NCBI GenBank assembly: GCA_963803155.1
Contig: CAWDMN010000004.1
Coordinates: 113,899-177,898 of the forward strand
DNA from: CAWDMN01 sp963803155
GTDB lineage: Bacteria > Acidobacteriota > Terriglobia > Versatilivoradales > Versatilivoraceae
Direction: 5' to 3'
Length of the DNA stretch: 64,000 bases
Each line of letters starts with the position of its first letter. Position 1 is the first letter of the stretch. Under the pieces are notes generated by a model. It saw nothing but the letters and a program-made list of their open reading frames with translations. It was not told the origin of the DNA and did no database searches. Positions 18,274 to 27,273 of this stretch are shown here, piece by piece. The position numbers and the translations under genes are program-made.

Positions 18274-19599
18274 TCATTGAAATGAATCCAGAAACATATG
18301 AATCAATTTGTTGAAATCTTTATCGGTTTGCATTTGATCTTCCACTTTCTTGATAGAGTGCAAGACCGTAGTGTGGTGTTTGCCGCCAAATTCGCGCCCA
18401 ATTTCCGGCAAGGAAGCTCCAGTAAGCTGTCGAGAGATGTACATGCAAATCTGGCGAGGTTGAGCGATGTGTTTCGCATTGTTCTTGGATTTCAACTCCG
18501 CCACTTTAAGCTTGAAATATTCACCTACATTCTTTTGGATTATTTCAATGTTGACGTGTTTTTCCTGAAGCTTGAGGATGTGCTTTAGAACTTCCTTAGC
18601 CAAGTCAATAGTGACCGATTCCTTACGCAAGGAATTGAAAGCGATTAATCGCGTCAAGGAACTTTCCAGATCGCGAATGTTGGATTTTATGCTTTGGGCG
18701 ATAAAGTATGCAACTTCATCAGGGAGAAGGAACCCATCACTTTCCGCTTTTTTCTTGAGAATGGCAGCCTTGGTTTCGATATCGGGGGGCTGAATGTCGG
18801 CAATCAAACCCCAGGAAAAGCGGGAGGTCAGGCGGTCATGAATGTCCGGGATCTCCTTTGGAAGACGATCACTGGAAATCACGATTTGCTTCTGGGCATC
18901 GTAGAGGGCATTGAAAGTGTGAAAAAATTCCTCCTGCGTTGCTTCTTTTCCCCGAATTGATTGAATATCGTCCACTAAAAGCACGTCCACGCTGCGGTAC
19001 TTTTCTCTGAGCGCTAGTGTCCGGTCATAACGAATGGCGTTGATGACATCGTTGGTGAATTTTTCCGTGGTCACATAACTAAGACGAACCCGCCGATCCC
19101 TTTCATAAATTTTATGTCCAATGGCTTGCATTAAGTGGGTTTTTCCCAACCCGACACCACCATAAATGAAAAGCGGATTATACGCTTTGGAGGGAGTTTC
19201 CGCCACTCGAAGTGCCGCCGCGTGGGCAAATTCGTTGGATGGTCCGACCACGAAACGATCAAACGTATATTTTGGATTGAAGAGGTTATCGATGGCATTA
19301 AAATTTAACGTGGCCTGATAAGGAGCCGTGGAAGGCAGAACATCTCTGGCAGAAACGGGAATGACATCTGGAGAAAAGCGAAGATGAATGAATCCTAAAC
19401 CGGTTTTTTCAGCGGCCTCTTGAATAAGATCGGCATAATGATTTGTGAGCCAATCTTCGAAGATCTGGTTGGGCACGGATATCTCCAACAAGTTATCTTC
19501 GCTCATACTCAAAAACTGAGTTGGCTTGAACCAGGTGGAAAAATTTTGTTTATTGATCCTGGACTCAATGTAACGAAGTATTTTCTGCCAGACGTCCAT
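18274..19599 (-). CDS. dnaA: Chromosomal replication initiator DnaA
   Basis: The product is 441 residues from the ATG at 19599, where the family homology starts (MDVWQKILRYIESRINKQNF). A longer frame to 19683 adds residues unlike DnaA. Domain III has the Walker A GGVGLGKTHLMQAIGH, Walker B LLVDDIQ and the sensor regions. Domain IV has the box-binding QICMYISRQLT and GGKHHTTVLHSI. It binds DnaA boxes and opens the origin. The promoter upstream leaves a leader of about 140 bases. It heads the dnaA-dnaN unit. Confidence 0.97.
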   Translation of the reverse strand: MDVWQKILRYIESRINKQNFSTWFKPTQFLSMSEDNLLEISVPNQIFEDWLTNHYADLIQEAAEKTGLGFIHLRFSPDVIPVSARDVLPSTAPYQATLNFNAIDNLFNPKYTFDRFVVGPSNEFAHAAALRVAETPSKAYNPLFIYGGVGLGKTHLMQAIGHKIYERDRRVRLSYVTTEKFTNDVINAIRYDRTLALREKYRSVDVLLVDDIQSIRGKEATQEEFFHTFNALYDAQKQIVISSDRLPKEIPDIHDRLTSRFSWGLIADIQPPDIETKAAILKKKAESDGFLLPDEVAYFIAQSIKSNIRDLESSLTRLIAFNSLRKESVTIDLAKEVLKHILKLQEKHVNIEIIQKNVGEYFKLKVAELKSKNNAKHIAQPRQICMYISRQLTGASLPEIGREFGGKHHTTVLHSIKKVEDQMQTDKDFNKLIHMFLDSFQ

Positions 19600-19744
19600 A
19601 ACAATTGCTATCCTGGAGAATATGCCGGAATGAATCCGAACGCGTCCCTTGGCAAAGGAGCTAAATGTCAGGATAGTCCTCATGCCCTGCCCAATAAAAG
19701 ACCCAAGCCGATACGCAAGTTCAAGCAGTTAGAGACAAGCTGGC

Positions 19745-19822
19745 ACTATAGCATAGCCAGTTGTGAGTGTTCAATTTAAAACTGGAATAGAATTGACACT
19801 CCAAAAATGGCTGTGCTATAAA
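19745..19822. promoter_or_regulatory. Mirrored divergent promoters for dnaA and rpmH
   Basis: On the plus strand TTGACA (19793-19798) and TATAAA (19817-19822) are 18 bases apart, facing rpmH. On the minus strand TTGAAC (19774-19769) and TATAGT (19750-19745) are also 18 bases apart, facing dnaA. The two promoter spacers share GGCTgTGC/GGCTaTGC and the outer words are mirror copies, so the region is a large dyad. These fit sigma-70 consensus well. Confidence 0.7.
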
Positions 19823-19921
19823 GAGGGATTGCGTTTTGGACCGTTTACAGACTAAAGCTAATGCGGACGTCTTCTGGGGGCTGAAAGCAAAAGAGATCTT
19901 TTTTTGGGAGTGTAATTATTT

Positions 19922-20056
19922 ATGATGCCGACCTTTAGACCCAACAACCGGAAACGTGTGAAGACACACGGATTCCGCGAACGGATGAGCAGCAAATCCG
20001 GCCGGCTGGTATTGAAACGACGGCGAGCCAAAGGACGCAAACGACTGATTCCATAA
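19922..20056 (+). CDS. rpmH: Ribosomal protein bL34
   Basis: A 44-residue (or 43 from the second ATG at 19925) very basic protein with the L34 signature FRPNNRKRVKTHGFRERM and the end KRRRAKGRKRLIP. It belongs to the large ribosomal subunit. GGGAG lies about 11 bases upstream. It opens the conserved rpmH-rnpA-yidD-yidC cluster, divergent from dnaA and driven by the promoter at 19,793-19,822. Confidence 0.95.
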   Translation: MMPTFRPNNRKRVKTHGFRERMSSKSGRLVLKRRRAKGRKRLIP

Positions 20057-20184
20057 TTAGGTTCTTTTTTTTGGTGGTATTTTTCGTGCATTGACAAGGA
20101 AATTTTAAAGCTGATTCCTGAACCGACACAAAGAAGAGCCACGTGGGGAAGTAAACTTTTGGAAGAAGGAATTTTTTCAAAACC

Positions 20185-20544
20185 GTGACATTAGTACGAG
20201 CCAACGGCGAGAAATTCCCCCAACAAATCCGAATTTTAAAAACCCCTCAATATCGACTGATCTATGAGAAGGGTCGAAGAAAGAACGGACAGTACGTGCA
20301 GTTGATTTATGTGATGAATGAAATGGCCATGAGCCGCTTCGGGATTTCTGTTGGACGAAAATATGGCGGGGCAGTCCTGCGCAATTGGCTTAAGCGTAGA
20401 ATCCGGGAAGCTGTTAGAAGGAATCGGGGAATTTTGAGGGGACATTGGGACATGGTCTTCTGTCCGAGGCCTAAAACCGAATGTCCGGGCTACACTGAGT
20501 TGGAACAGGATATTTCCCGGCTTTTTAAACAATTATCACCGTAA
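20185..20544 (+). CDS. rnpA: Ribonuclease P protein component
   Basis: A 119-residue protein starting with GTG at 20185. The RnpA core is clear: RFGISVGRKYGGAVLRNWLK followed by RRIREAVRRNR, the basic RNR helix that binds the P RNA. It helps the catalytic RNA mature tRNA 5' ends. It follows rpmH by 128 bases and precedes yidD by 5 bases. The N-terminus varies between species, so the exact start is less sure than the gene. Confidence 0.95.
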   Translation: MTLVRANGEKFPQQIRILKTPQYRLIYEKGRRKNGQYVQLIYVMNEMAMSRFGISVGRKYGGAVLRNWLKRRIREAVRRNRGILRGHWDMVFCPRPKTECPGYTELEQDISRLFKQLSP

Positions 20545-20549
20545 AAAAA

Positions 20550-20768
20550 TTGTTAGTCCTAAAGAAAATCATTCTGGGGACGCTGCGAGGGTACAAGTTG
20601 GTTGTCTCTCCCTTCTTGCCCCAGGCTTGCCGGTTCTGGCCCACCTGTTCAGTTTATTCCTATCAAGCCATCGAGAAATATGGAATTTGCCGGGGATTGT
20701 GGATGGCATTGAAAAGACTGGCGAAGTGCCACCCGTTTCATGCGGGAGGATATGATCCATTAGTGTGA
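20550..20768 (+). CDS. yidD: Membrane protein insertion efficiency factor YidD
   Basis: The 72-residue protein starts with TTG at 20550. It has the YidD marks GYKLVVSPFLP, CRFWPTCSVYSYQAIEKYG and KCHPFHAGGYDP, with three conserved cysteines. It is thought to aid YidC-dependent membrane insertion. It lies between rnpA and yidC as in most bacteria. The TTG start has no strong ribosome site; coupling to rnpA is probable. Confidence 0.93.
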   Translation: MLVLKKIILGTLRGYKLVVSPFLPQACRFWPTCSVYSYQAIEKYGICRGLWMALKRLAKCHPFHAGGYDPLV

Positions 20769-20836
20769 AATTTCAATAAGATCAATTTCCCTCCGTATGA
20801 AGGGTGGAGTGGATATTGAGTTCAGTGAGTCCCCCT

Positions 20837-22567
20837 ATGGAAAAACGGCTACTATACGCATTTGCATTGTCTTTCCTAATCATAATGGGATGGCGCTATT
20901 TTCTGGAAAAAACAGCCCCCCCACTTCCTCCCAAACCTCCGGTCGCCGTGGCCGAAAAAGAGTCCGCCTCCAAAAAGGCAGAGAGCCCTGCCGCACCTGC
21001 TGCTGCAATCCCTCTCCCGACTCCTCCCGCTCGAGTCGAAAAAAAGCAGGCCGGGGTCGAGCAGTTTTTTGAAATCGAGACCGATCTTTACGAGATCAAA
21101 CTCTCAAACCGTGGAGGGGTGATTCATAGCTGGATTCTCAAGAATTATAGCGATAGCAACCGAAAACCTTTAGAGCTGATCAACGGAAGAAGCGCCTTGA
21201 CCTTTGGGTTTCCCTTGGAATTGAAAATCCCTGGGGATGAAGCGATAACCACTCAAATAAATAAAGCCCTGTTCCAAATTGCGGGGCCGGATAAGATAAA
21301 ACTGAAGGCCAACGAAAAGGCTTCACTGACGCTGGAATACAGTGATGGATCGGTGTTGGTAAAGAAGAGTTTGAGCTTTGCCGCCGGTTCGTATCTGGTC
21401 GGAGTGGATTGCCAGGTCGGATTAAATGGACAACCTTCTAACTACGTCCTGCTTTGGAAGTCAGGCTTCGGGGATTTCACAGCTAATCCAAAAACAGCTC
21501 TGCGGGAAATGATTTTCAGAGCTGAGGGATCGATGACCCGAATGCGAACCGACAAGATACAAAAGAAGATTAACAGCCAGGTCGAACAAGCTCAGAAAGA
21601 GCAAAAGACACCGCTTTCGGAATTGGAATTCAATGGTCGAGTAGATTACGCTGGTCTAGACGATCAATACTTTGCCGCTGTGTTTTTGCCTGGGGCCAAG
21701 GATCCGCTGAGTATGTTTTCGGTGGGTGTTGACTCCAGTAAAAAAGAGGATGGGAACGAAGAGTATTTCCTGAGAGCAGGGGTTGGCGGAAACAGCCAAG
21801 AACGAAGTTCTTTCCGCCTGTTTGTCGGGCCAAAAGATGCGGAGATTTTAAAGAAGACGAGCTTTCAGCTGGAAGACCTGATTGATTATGGATGGTTCAA
21901 ATTTTTCTGCAAGCCAATGTTCATAACCTTGAAGTGGCTCTATTCTTTTTCGAGGAACTATGGAGTAGCCATCATTCTTTTGACGCTTATCATCAGCATG
22001 GCGCTGTTGCCCTTGCGGATCAAGTCAATCCATTCGGCGCAGAAGATGCAGAAGCTGCAACCGCAATTGAAAGCCATCCAGGAAAAATATAAAAAGTTAA
22101 AACCAACGGACCCCAAAAAGCAGCAGATGAATGTGGAGGTCATGGATCTTTACAAGAAGAATGGAGTAAATCCTCTGGGTGGGTGTCTGCCTCTCGTGAT
22201 CCAGTTGCCCTTCTTTTATGCCATCTACAATTTGCTTTCCGTGGCGATTGAGCTGAGGCAAGCCCCGTTTATCTTCTGGATCAAAGATCTATCCCTTCCC
22301 GATTCCATCTATGTATTGCCCATTCTCTTCACTGGCTCCATGATATTGATGCAGAAGATGACTCCCACTCCATCTACAGATCCGATTCAGGCTAAAATGA
22401 TGATGGCCATGCCATTGGTCTTTGGCTTTATGCTCTCTGCCACTCCAAGCGGCTTGGTGCTTTATTGGTTGACCAGCAATGTGGTGGGGATTGGCCAGCA
22501 ACTATTGATGAACAAATATGGTCCGGGCGCGAAGGAAAAGCAGGAATCACCGAAGAAGAAGAAATAG
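20837..22567 (+). CDS. yidC: Membrane protein insertase YidC
   Basis: The protein is 576 residues from the ATG at 20837. An N-terminal membrane helix (MEKRLLYAFALSFLIIMGWR) is followed by a proline- and lysine-rich linker and a large periplasmic beta domain (about 70-360). The conserved insertase core holds five helices, among them NYGVAIILLTLIISMALLPL, NPLGGCLPLVIQLPFFYAIY and SGLVLYWLTSNVVGI. It ends with a basic KKKK tail that can touch the ribosome. This is the long, Gram-negative type. Fifty bases later comes jag. Confidence 0.96.
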   Translation: MEKRLLYAFALSFLIIMGWRYFLEKTAPPLPPKPPVAVAEKESASKKAESPAAPAAAIPLPTPPARVEKKQAGVEQFFEIETDLYEIKLSNRGGVIHSWILKNYSDSNRKPLELINGRSALTFGFPLELKIPGDEAITTQINKALFQIAGPDKIKLKANEKASLTLEYSDGSVLVKKSLSFAAGSYLVGVDCQVGLNGQPSNYVLLWKSGFGDFTANPKTALREMIFRAEGSMTRMRTDKIQKKINSQVEQAQKEQKTPLSELEFNGRVDYAGLDDQYFAAVFLPGAKDPLSMFSVGVDSSKKEDGNEEYFLRAGVGGNSQERSSFRLFVGPKDAEILKKTSFQLEDLIDYGWFKFFCKPMFITLKWLYSFSRNYGVAIILLTLIISMALLPLRIKSIHSAQKMQKLQPQLKAIQEKYKKLKPTDPKKQQMNVEVMDLYKKNGVNPLGGCLPLVIQLPFFYAIYNLLSVAIELRQAPFIFWIKDLSLPDSIYVLPILFTGSMILMQKMTPTPSTDPIQAKMMMAMPLVFGFMLSATPSGLVLYWLTSNVVGIGQQLLMNKYGPGAKEKQESPKKKK

Positions 22568-22617
22568 ACCGCAGTGGTTCCAGGATCAAATGAACCTTTA
22601 TTTTTGGAAATGAAAAA

Positions 22618-23046
22618 ATGGAAGAGTTGAGGAAATTCATACAAGACACCTTGCAGCTGGCCCACTGGCAGCTGAGTTTTGAAATTCATCCAGGCCAGGA
22701 TATTCTGAAAGTCGACTTGAAAGGCGAGGATGCCGGAGTGCTGTTGAGCCATCAGGCCGAGGTGATGAAAGCCTTGGAGTACATTTGTAACCGAGTGTTT
22801 GAACATAAATACCAAAAGATTGTATTCGACTGCAACGATTACCGTGCGCTTCGAGAACAGGAGCTGACCATGATGGCGCAGGTGGCGGTCGAAAATGTAA
22901 AAAAGTATGGACGCCCGCATAAATTCAGTCCCATGTCTCCCGATGAAAGACGGATCATCCATCTGGCTTTGGCGGAAGATCCCGAAGTGAGAACCGAAAG
23001 TGAGGGAATGGGCGAGAATCGGAAAGTAGTCATCCTGCCGAAGTGA
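22618..23046 (+). CDS. jag: KH-R3H RNA-binding protein (Jag/KhpB type)
   Basis: A 142-residue protein with a KH-like domain (about 25-80) and an R3H domain at the end (RPHKFSPMSPDERRIIHLAL, then SEGMGENRKVVILPK). It binds single-stranded RNA by family. The Jag_N domain found at the front of most Jag/SpoIIIJ-associated proteins is absent, so this is a short form. It is directly followed by mnmE, one base after its stop. Confidence 0.88.
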   Translation: MEELRKFIQDTLQLAHWQLSFEIHPGQDILKVDLKGEDAGVLLSHQAEVMKALEYICNRVFEHKYQKIVFDCNDYRALREQELTMMAQVAVENVKKYGRPHKFSPMSPDERRIIHLALAEDPEVRTESEGMGENRKVVILPK

Positions 23047-23047
23047 C

Positions 23048-24418
23048 ATGCCTACGTTGATTGAGGACACGATAGCCGCCATCTCAACTCCCTTGGGACG
23101 CGGGGGGATAGGAGTGATTCGGTTGAGTGGTTCCGAGGCCAAAACGACTGTCGAAAAACTCCTCCCCCAGGGAAAAAAGCTGAAGGACCGATCCCCGCTC
23201 TTCAGCGCCATCGCGGATCCTCAAACCGGAAAAGAATTCGATCAGGCCGTAATTACCCTATTTGAAGCGCCACGCAGTTATACTTGTGAAGACGTGGTGG
23301 AGATCAGCTGCCATGGCAGTCCTGTGTTGCTTCAAGCCATATTGCGATGCCTTCTCACTCAGGGGGCACGATTGGCATCCGCGGGTGAGTTCACCCTGCG
23401 GGCATTCCTGCGGGGGCGAATTGATCTTGTTCAAGCTGAAGCCATACGGGATTTGATCGAGGCCAAGACTCTCTTTCAAGCACGAATCGCACACCAACAG
23501 GCAATGGGCAGCCTTTCTAAGAAAATCAAACCGGTCAAACAGAAGCTGGTGGAGTTGATCTCCCGGTTGGAGGCAGGCATCGACTTTGCGGATGATGATG
23601 TGGAGATATTGCTTTCCAACGAAATTGATTCTTCCATTGGCCGGATCGTAGCGGACCTGCAGAAGCTTGAAAGAAGTTTTGATTTAGGCAAACTGCTTGC
23701 GGAAGGCCTTTCCATGGTGATCTTGGGACGGCCCAATGTGGGGAAATCGAGCCTTTTTAACGCGCTGTTGGCGCGGGATCGCGCCATCGTTACGGAAATT
23801 GCCGGGACCACACGCGATGTTATTGCCGAGACGATGCAGATTCACGGGGTTCCGGTCCGGCTTCAGGACACGGCAGGGATCAGAGACGGCGGCGATCTGG
23901 TGGAAAAAATCGGCATCGACAAAACATTGGAGGCCTTGGCCGGGGCGGATACGCTCTTGGTAGTGCTGAATGGATCGGTCCCATATCATGCGGAAGATTT
24001 GCGGATTTTGGAAAAGCTCGAAAATCGTCCCTTTCATTTGGCCATCAACAAGGCCGATCTCCCTCAAAAATTGCGATTGGAATTGGTTCCGGAAAATGCC
24101 AGGAGCGCGACATGGGTGTCGGCGCTGACTGGGGAAGGGATTGAAGAGCTGAAGGAAAAAATCGTCCCGGAGTTCAGCTTGGAGAAGACCGGAATTGAAG
24201 AAGAGAGTCTGGTGACCAACCTTCGGCATCAAGAGCAGTTGACGGGAGCACTGAATTGGATGAAAAAGGCGTCGCACACCAATATATGCTATAAATGGCA
24301 CGAAGTGCTTCTGGTGGATTTATATGCTGCCTTGAAAGCATTAAACGCTCTGACGGGAGAGACGACTGTTGAAGATATTCTGGAAAATATCTTCGCGAAA
24401 TTCTGCATTGGAAAATAG
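23048..24418 (+). CDS. mnmE: tRNA modification GTPase MnmE (TrmE)
   Basis: The protein has 456 residues. The N-terminal domain opens DTIAAISTPLGRGGIGVIRL. The helical middle domain carries an inserted G domain with GRPNVGKSSLFNALL, GTTRDV, DTAGIRD and NKAD. The C-terminus ends FCIGK, matching the conserved CIGK whose cysteine is typical. With MnmG it adds the carboxymethylaminomethyl group to uridine 34 of several tRNAs. Its position before mnmG fits this partnership. Confidence 0.97.
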   Translation: MPTLIEDTIAAISTPLGRGGIGVIRLSGSEAKTTVEKLLPQGKKLKDRSPLFSAIADPQTGKEFDQAVITLFEAPRSYTCEDVVEISCHGSPVLLQAILRCLLTQGARLASAGEFTLRAFLRGRIDLVQAEAIRDLIEAKTLFQARIAHQQAMGSLSKKIKPVKQKLVELISRLEAGIDFADDDVEILLSNEIDSSIGRIVADLQKLERSFDLGKLLAEGLSMVILGRPNVGKSSLFNALLARDRAIVTEIAGTTRDVIAETMQIHGVPVRLQDTAGIRDGGDLVEKIGIDKTLEALAGADTLLVVLNGSVPYHAEDLRILEKLENRPFHLAINKADLPQKLRLELVPENARSATWVSALTGEGIEELKEKIVPEFSLEKTGIEEESLVTNLRHQEQLTGALNWMKKASHTNICYKWHEVLLVDLYAALKALNALTGETTVEDILENIFAKFCIGK

Positions 24419-24498
24419 AGGCGGGAGATAATCTTCCCAGTGAGACGCGAGGGATCCTCGCATCCTTGGATTGAAGGAAGCTCTCTGATTGATGGATT

Positions 24499-26343
24499 AT
24501 GACGGAGTTCGACGAACAGTTTGATGTAGTTGTGGTGGGAGCCGGACATGCTGGCTGTGAAGCCGCTATGGCGGCGGCACGGCTGGGAATGAAGACAGCG
24601 CTTTTTAGTCTGAATCTGGATCTGATAGCCCAGATGTCCTGCAATCCGGCGATTGGAGGGATTGCCAAAGGACATCTGGTGCGGGAAATCGATGCCTTGG
24701 GCGGAGTCATGGGAGAGGTCATTGACCGCACGGGGATTCAATTCCGATTACTCAACCGTAGCCGCGGTCCGGCAGTCTGGTCCCCGCGCGCTCAAGCGGA
24801 CAAACAAGCCTATCGTATCGAGATGCGACATGTCTTGGAAGGACAATCCGGCCTGTCGATCAAACAATCGGAAGTCACGGATTTGCTCGTGGAGGACGAC
24901 ACCCTCCTCGGGGTCGCTTTGCGCGATGGGCGAAAGGTTCAGGCTGAAGCGGTGGTGTTGACTACCGGGACATTTCTCAACGGCCTGATTCATATTGGAG
25001 AAAATCGCTATGCGGCGGGACGCAGTGGAGAGCCTCCTTCCATTCCCTTGGCGGAGCGTCTCAAGAGTCTTGGATTCGATTGGGGCCGGCTAAAAACCGG
25101 GACTCCACCCCGGCTGGACCGAAGGAGTTTGGACTTTAGCCGCCTCCTCGAACAACCCGGGGATACCGATCCAACTCCCTTTTCTTTTCGAACCAGCCAG
25201 ATTGGCCGCCCTCAGATCTGTTGCTATATTACCTTTACCGATGAAAGCGTACACGAAATCCTGCGCGCCAATCTGCATCGCTCTCCCTTGTACAGTGGCA
25301 CCATTCAGGGAATTGGGCCAAGGTACTGTCCTTCCATTGAAGACAAAGTGGTCAAATTTCCAGACAAAAAGAAGCACCAACTCTTTTTGGAACCGGAAGG
25401 GTTGGAGACGAATGAGATTTATGTCAATGGCCTCTCGACCAGCATGCCCGTCGATGTTCAGTTGAAAGTATTGCGCGGAATCCCGGGATTGGAAAAAGCG
25501 GAGTTGATCAGACCCGGATATGCCATCGAATATGATTTTGTTCAGCCCACGGAATTGGCGCCAACCCTGGAAACCAAAAAAATCAAAGGGCTTTATCTGG
25601 CGGGCCAAATCAACGGCACTTCGGGTTATGAAGAGGCCGGATGTCAGGGATTGATGGCGGGGATCAATGCCGCTCTGAAAATCAAGGGAAATCCTCCGCT
25701 AATCCTGGAGCGGAACCAAGCCTACATTGGGATTTTGATCGACGACCTGGTGACGAAAGGGGTCAATGAGCCTTATCGCATGTTTACCTCGCGCGCGGAA
25801 TATCGTCTTCACTTGCGCATCGACAATGCAGATCAGCGATTGACTCCAATGGCTCACCAGATAGGAATGATTTCAACGCTGGACTATCAATGCTTTCTCG
25901 AAAAACAAAGGCGAATGGCGGACTTGCAGCGTGGAATTGAACGACAAAAAGTCACCCTGGAAGGGATGGTCGTCCCGTTGCTCCAAGCGCTCAAGCGGCC
26001 GGAACTGAGGATAGAAAACTTCCTATCGCAAATCTCTGCCGTTTGGCTGAAAAATCTTTCGCCGGAAGAAATCCGCAGTGTAGAGACTTCGATTAAATAT
26101 GCAGGGTACTTGCGGCAGCAGGAGATGGAAGTCGAAAAAATGCGGCGGGCGGAAGCCCGGATAATCCCAGAAGAGTTCGAATATCGGGGGATTCCGGGTC
26201 TTTCCCGAGAAACGGTGGAAAAGTTGACGAAGATTCGCCCGCGCACGTTGGGACAAGCCAGCCGGATTCCCGGGATCACTCCCGCGGCCCTTTCCGTTGT
26301 GCACATCTATCTGGAATTGGCGGCCAAAAGAAGGGCCGTCTGA
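24499..26343 (+). CDS. mnmG: tRNA uridine-5-carboxymethylaminomethyl synthase subunit MnmG (GidA)
   Basis: The 614-residue FAD protein begins with the Rossmann motif VVVGAGHAGCEAAMAAARLG. Further family marks are SCNPAIGGIAKGHLVREIDA, GTFLNGLIHIG, GRLKTGTPPRLD, the GYEEAGCQGLMAGINAAL block and FTSRAEYRLHLR. It works with MnmE on wobble uridine modification. It is of full length and separated from mnmE by 80 bases. Confidence 0.97.
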   Translation: MTEFDEQFDVVVVGAGHAGCEAAMAAARLGMKTALFSLNLDLIAQMSCNPAIGGIAKGHLVREIDALGGVMGEVIDRTGIQFRLLNRSRGPAVWSPRAQADKQAYRIEMRHVLEGQSGLSIKQSEVTDLLVEDDTLLGVALRDGRKVQAEAVVLTTGTFLNGLIHIGENRYAAGRSGEPPSIPLAERLKSLGFDWGRLKTGTPPRLDRRSLDFSRLLEQPGDTDPTPFSFRTSQIGRPQICCYITFTDESVHEILRANLHRSPLYSGTIQGIGPRYCPSIEDKVVKFPDKKKHQLFLEPEGLETNEIYVNGLSTSMPVDVQLKVLRGIPGLEKAELIRPGYAIEYDFVQPTELAPTLETKKIKGLYLAGQINGTSGYEEAGCQGLMAGINAALKIKGNPPLILERNQAYIGILIDDLVTKGVNEPYRMFTSRAEYRLHLRIDNADQRLTPMAHQIGMISTLDYQCFLEKQRRMADLQRGIERQKVTLEGMVVPLLQALKRPELRIENFLSQISAVWLKNLSPEEIRSVETSIKYAGYLRQQEMEVEKMRRAEARIIPEEFEYRGIPGLSRETVEKLTKIRPRTLGQASRIPGITPAALSVVHIYLELAAKRRAV

Positions 26344-26546
26344 ACCGGCAATTCCTGATCTTCGAATCAATGGGGCGGAGAATTTGCCCAATCGTCGAGG
26401 CCGACCGATTCCCCTAGCTTGCTTTGGCCGTAAAAGTCGACAATTATGAGTCACGTTTTGGATTGGGAAACAGTAAGTCCCTATAGTCCGAGACGAAGTC
26501 TCGCTACGTCATGGCCTCATTCTTGTTCGTATTTCCCCTGTGTCAT

Positions 26547-27191
26547 ATGAACCTTTACGCGACTGCTAAGATCAATTCCATCCTCGACTCTTGCGGGATC
26601 ATCCGGCCTGTCGGCCTGGCCGAGTCGATCCAGGCTTATCTTAGGTTGCTCGACCAATGGAATCGGAAACTAAATTTGACCCGCGCCCGCGGATTGGAAG
26701 AATTGGTGCGGCTACATTTCGCGGAATCTTTTTTTGCCGCCACCTTGATCCAAGCGGGAGATGGCCCAGTTCTGGATGTGGGTTCGGGCGCCGGATTCCC
26801 AGGCATGGCCATGAGACTGATTTTGCCCGGGGAGGTATTTTACCTGGTGGAATCACGGGTGAAAAAAGCCGCCTTTCTCTCCACGGTCCGGCGGGAATTG
26901 AATCTCTCCGGGGTGACCGTGCTGAACCATGCGCTGCAACAATGCCAGCCTCAAATGTTCCCTGTTCGCCCGCAATTGCTCACACTACGCGCCGTGGGCA
27001 ACCCGTCGCAAATTGTCCGGGAGGCTGCCCGGCTGTTTGATCCAGCCGGCAAAATCCTCCTCTTTACGACGGAATCGTTGGCCGGGGCAATTTGCGATGA
27101 GCTCTGCCAAATTCAATGGCTCCAAAAAACTCCAATCCCGTGGAGTCGTGAAAAAATTCTTCTCAAAGGTTCCTGGCCTATTTCCGGTTAA
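26547..27191 (+). CDS. rsmG: 16S rRNA m7G527 methyltransferase RsmG (GidB)
   Basis: The product is 214 residues from the ATG at 26547; another ATG at 26511 is possible and neither has a strong ribosome site. The length in front of WNRKLNLTRA fits the later start. The SAM-binding motif is VLDVGSGAGFPGMAMRL, and ESRVKKAAFLSTVRREL follows. It methylates guanosine 527 of 16S rRNA. A GAGACGAAGTCTC hairpin lies at about 26,490-26,502 just upstream. Confidence 0.92.
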   Translation: MNLYATAKINSILDSCGIIRPVGLAESIQAYLRLLDQWNRKLNLTRARGLEELVRLHFAESFFAATLIQAGDGPVLDVGSGAGFPGMAMRLILPGEVFYLVESRVKKAAFLSTVRRELNLSGVTVLNHALQQCQPQMFPVRPQLLTLRAVGNPSQIVREAARLFDPAGKILLFTTESLAGAICDELCQIQWLQKTPIPWSREKILLKGSWPISG

Positions 27192-27273
27192 GTGGACAAA
27201 TAGCCAGTTGGGAGCGCATAAAGGGCCGGGGATTTCAAATTCCCCTAGGGCAATTCTGCTTTGAGGAAGCGGT

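Noticed and set aside
22462..23211. Leftward open frame of 249 codons
   Set aside because: It is antisense to yidC, jag and mnmE.
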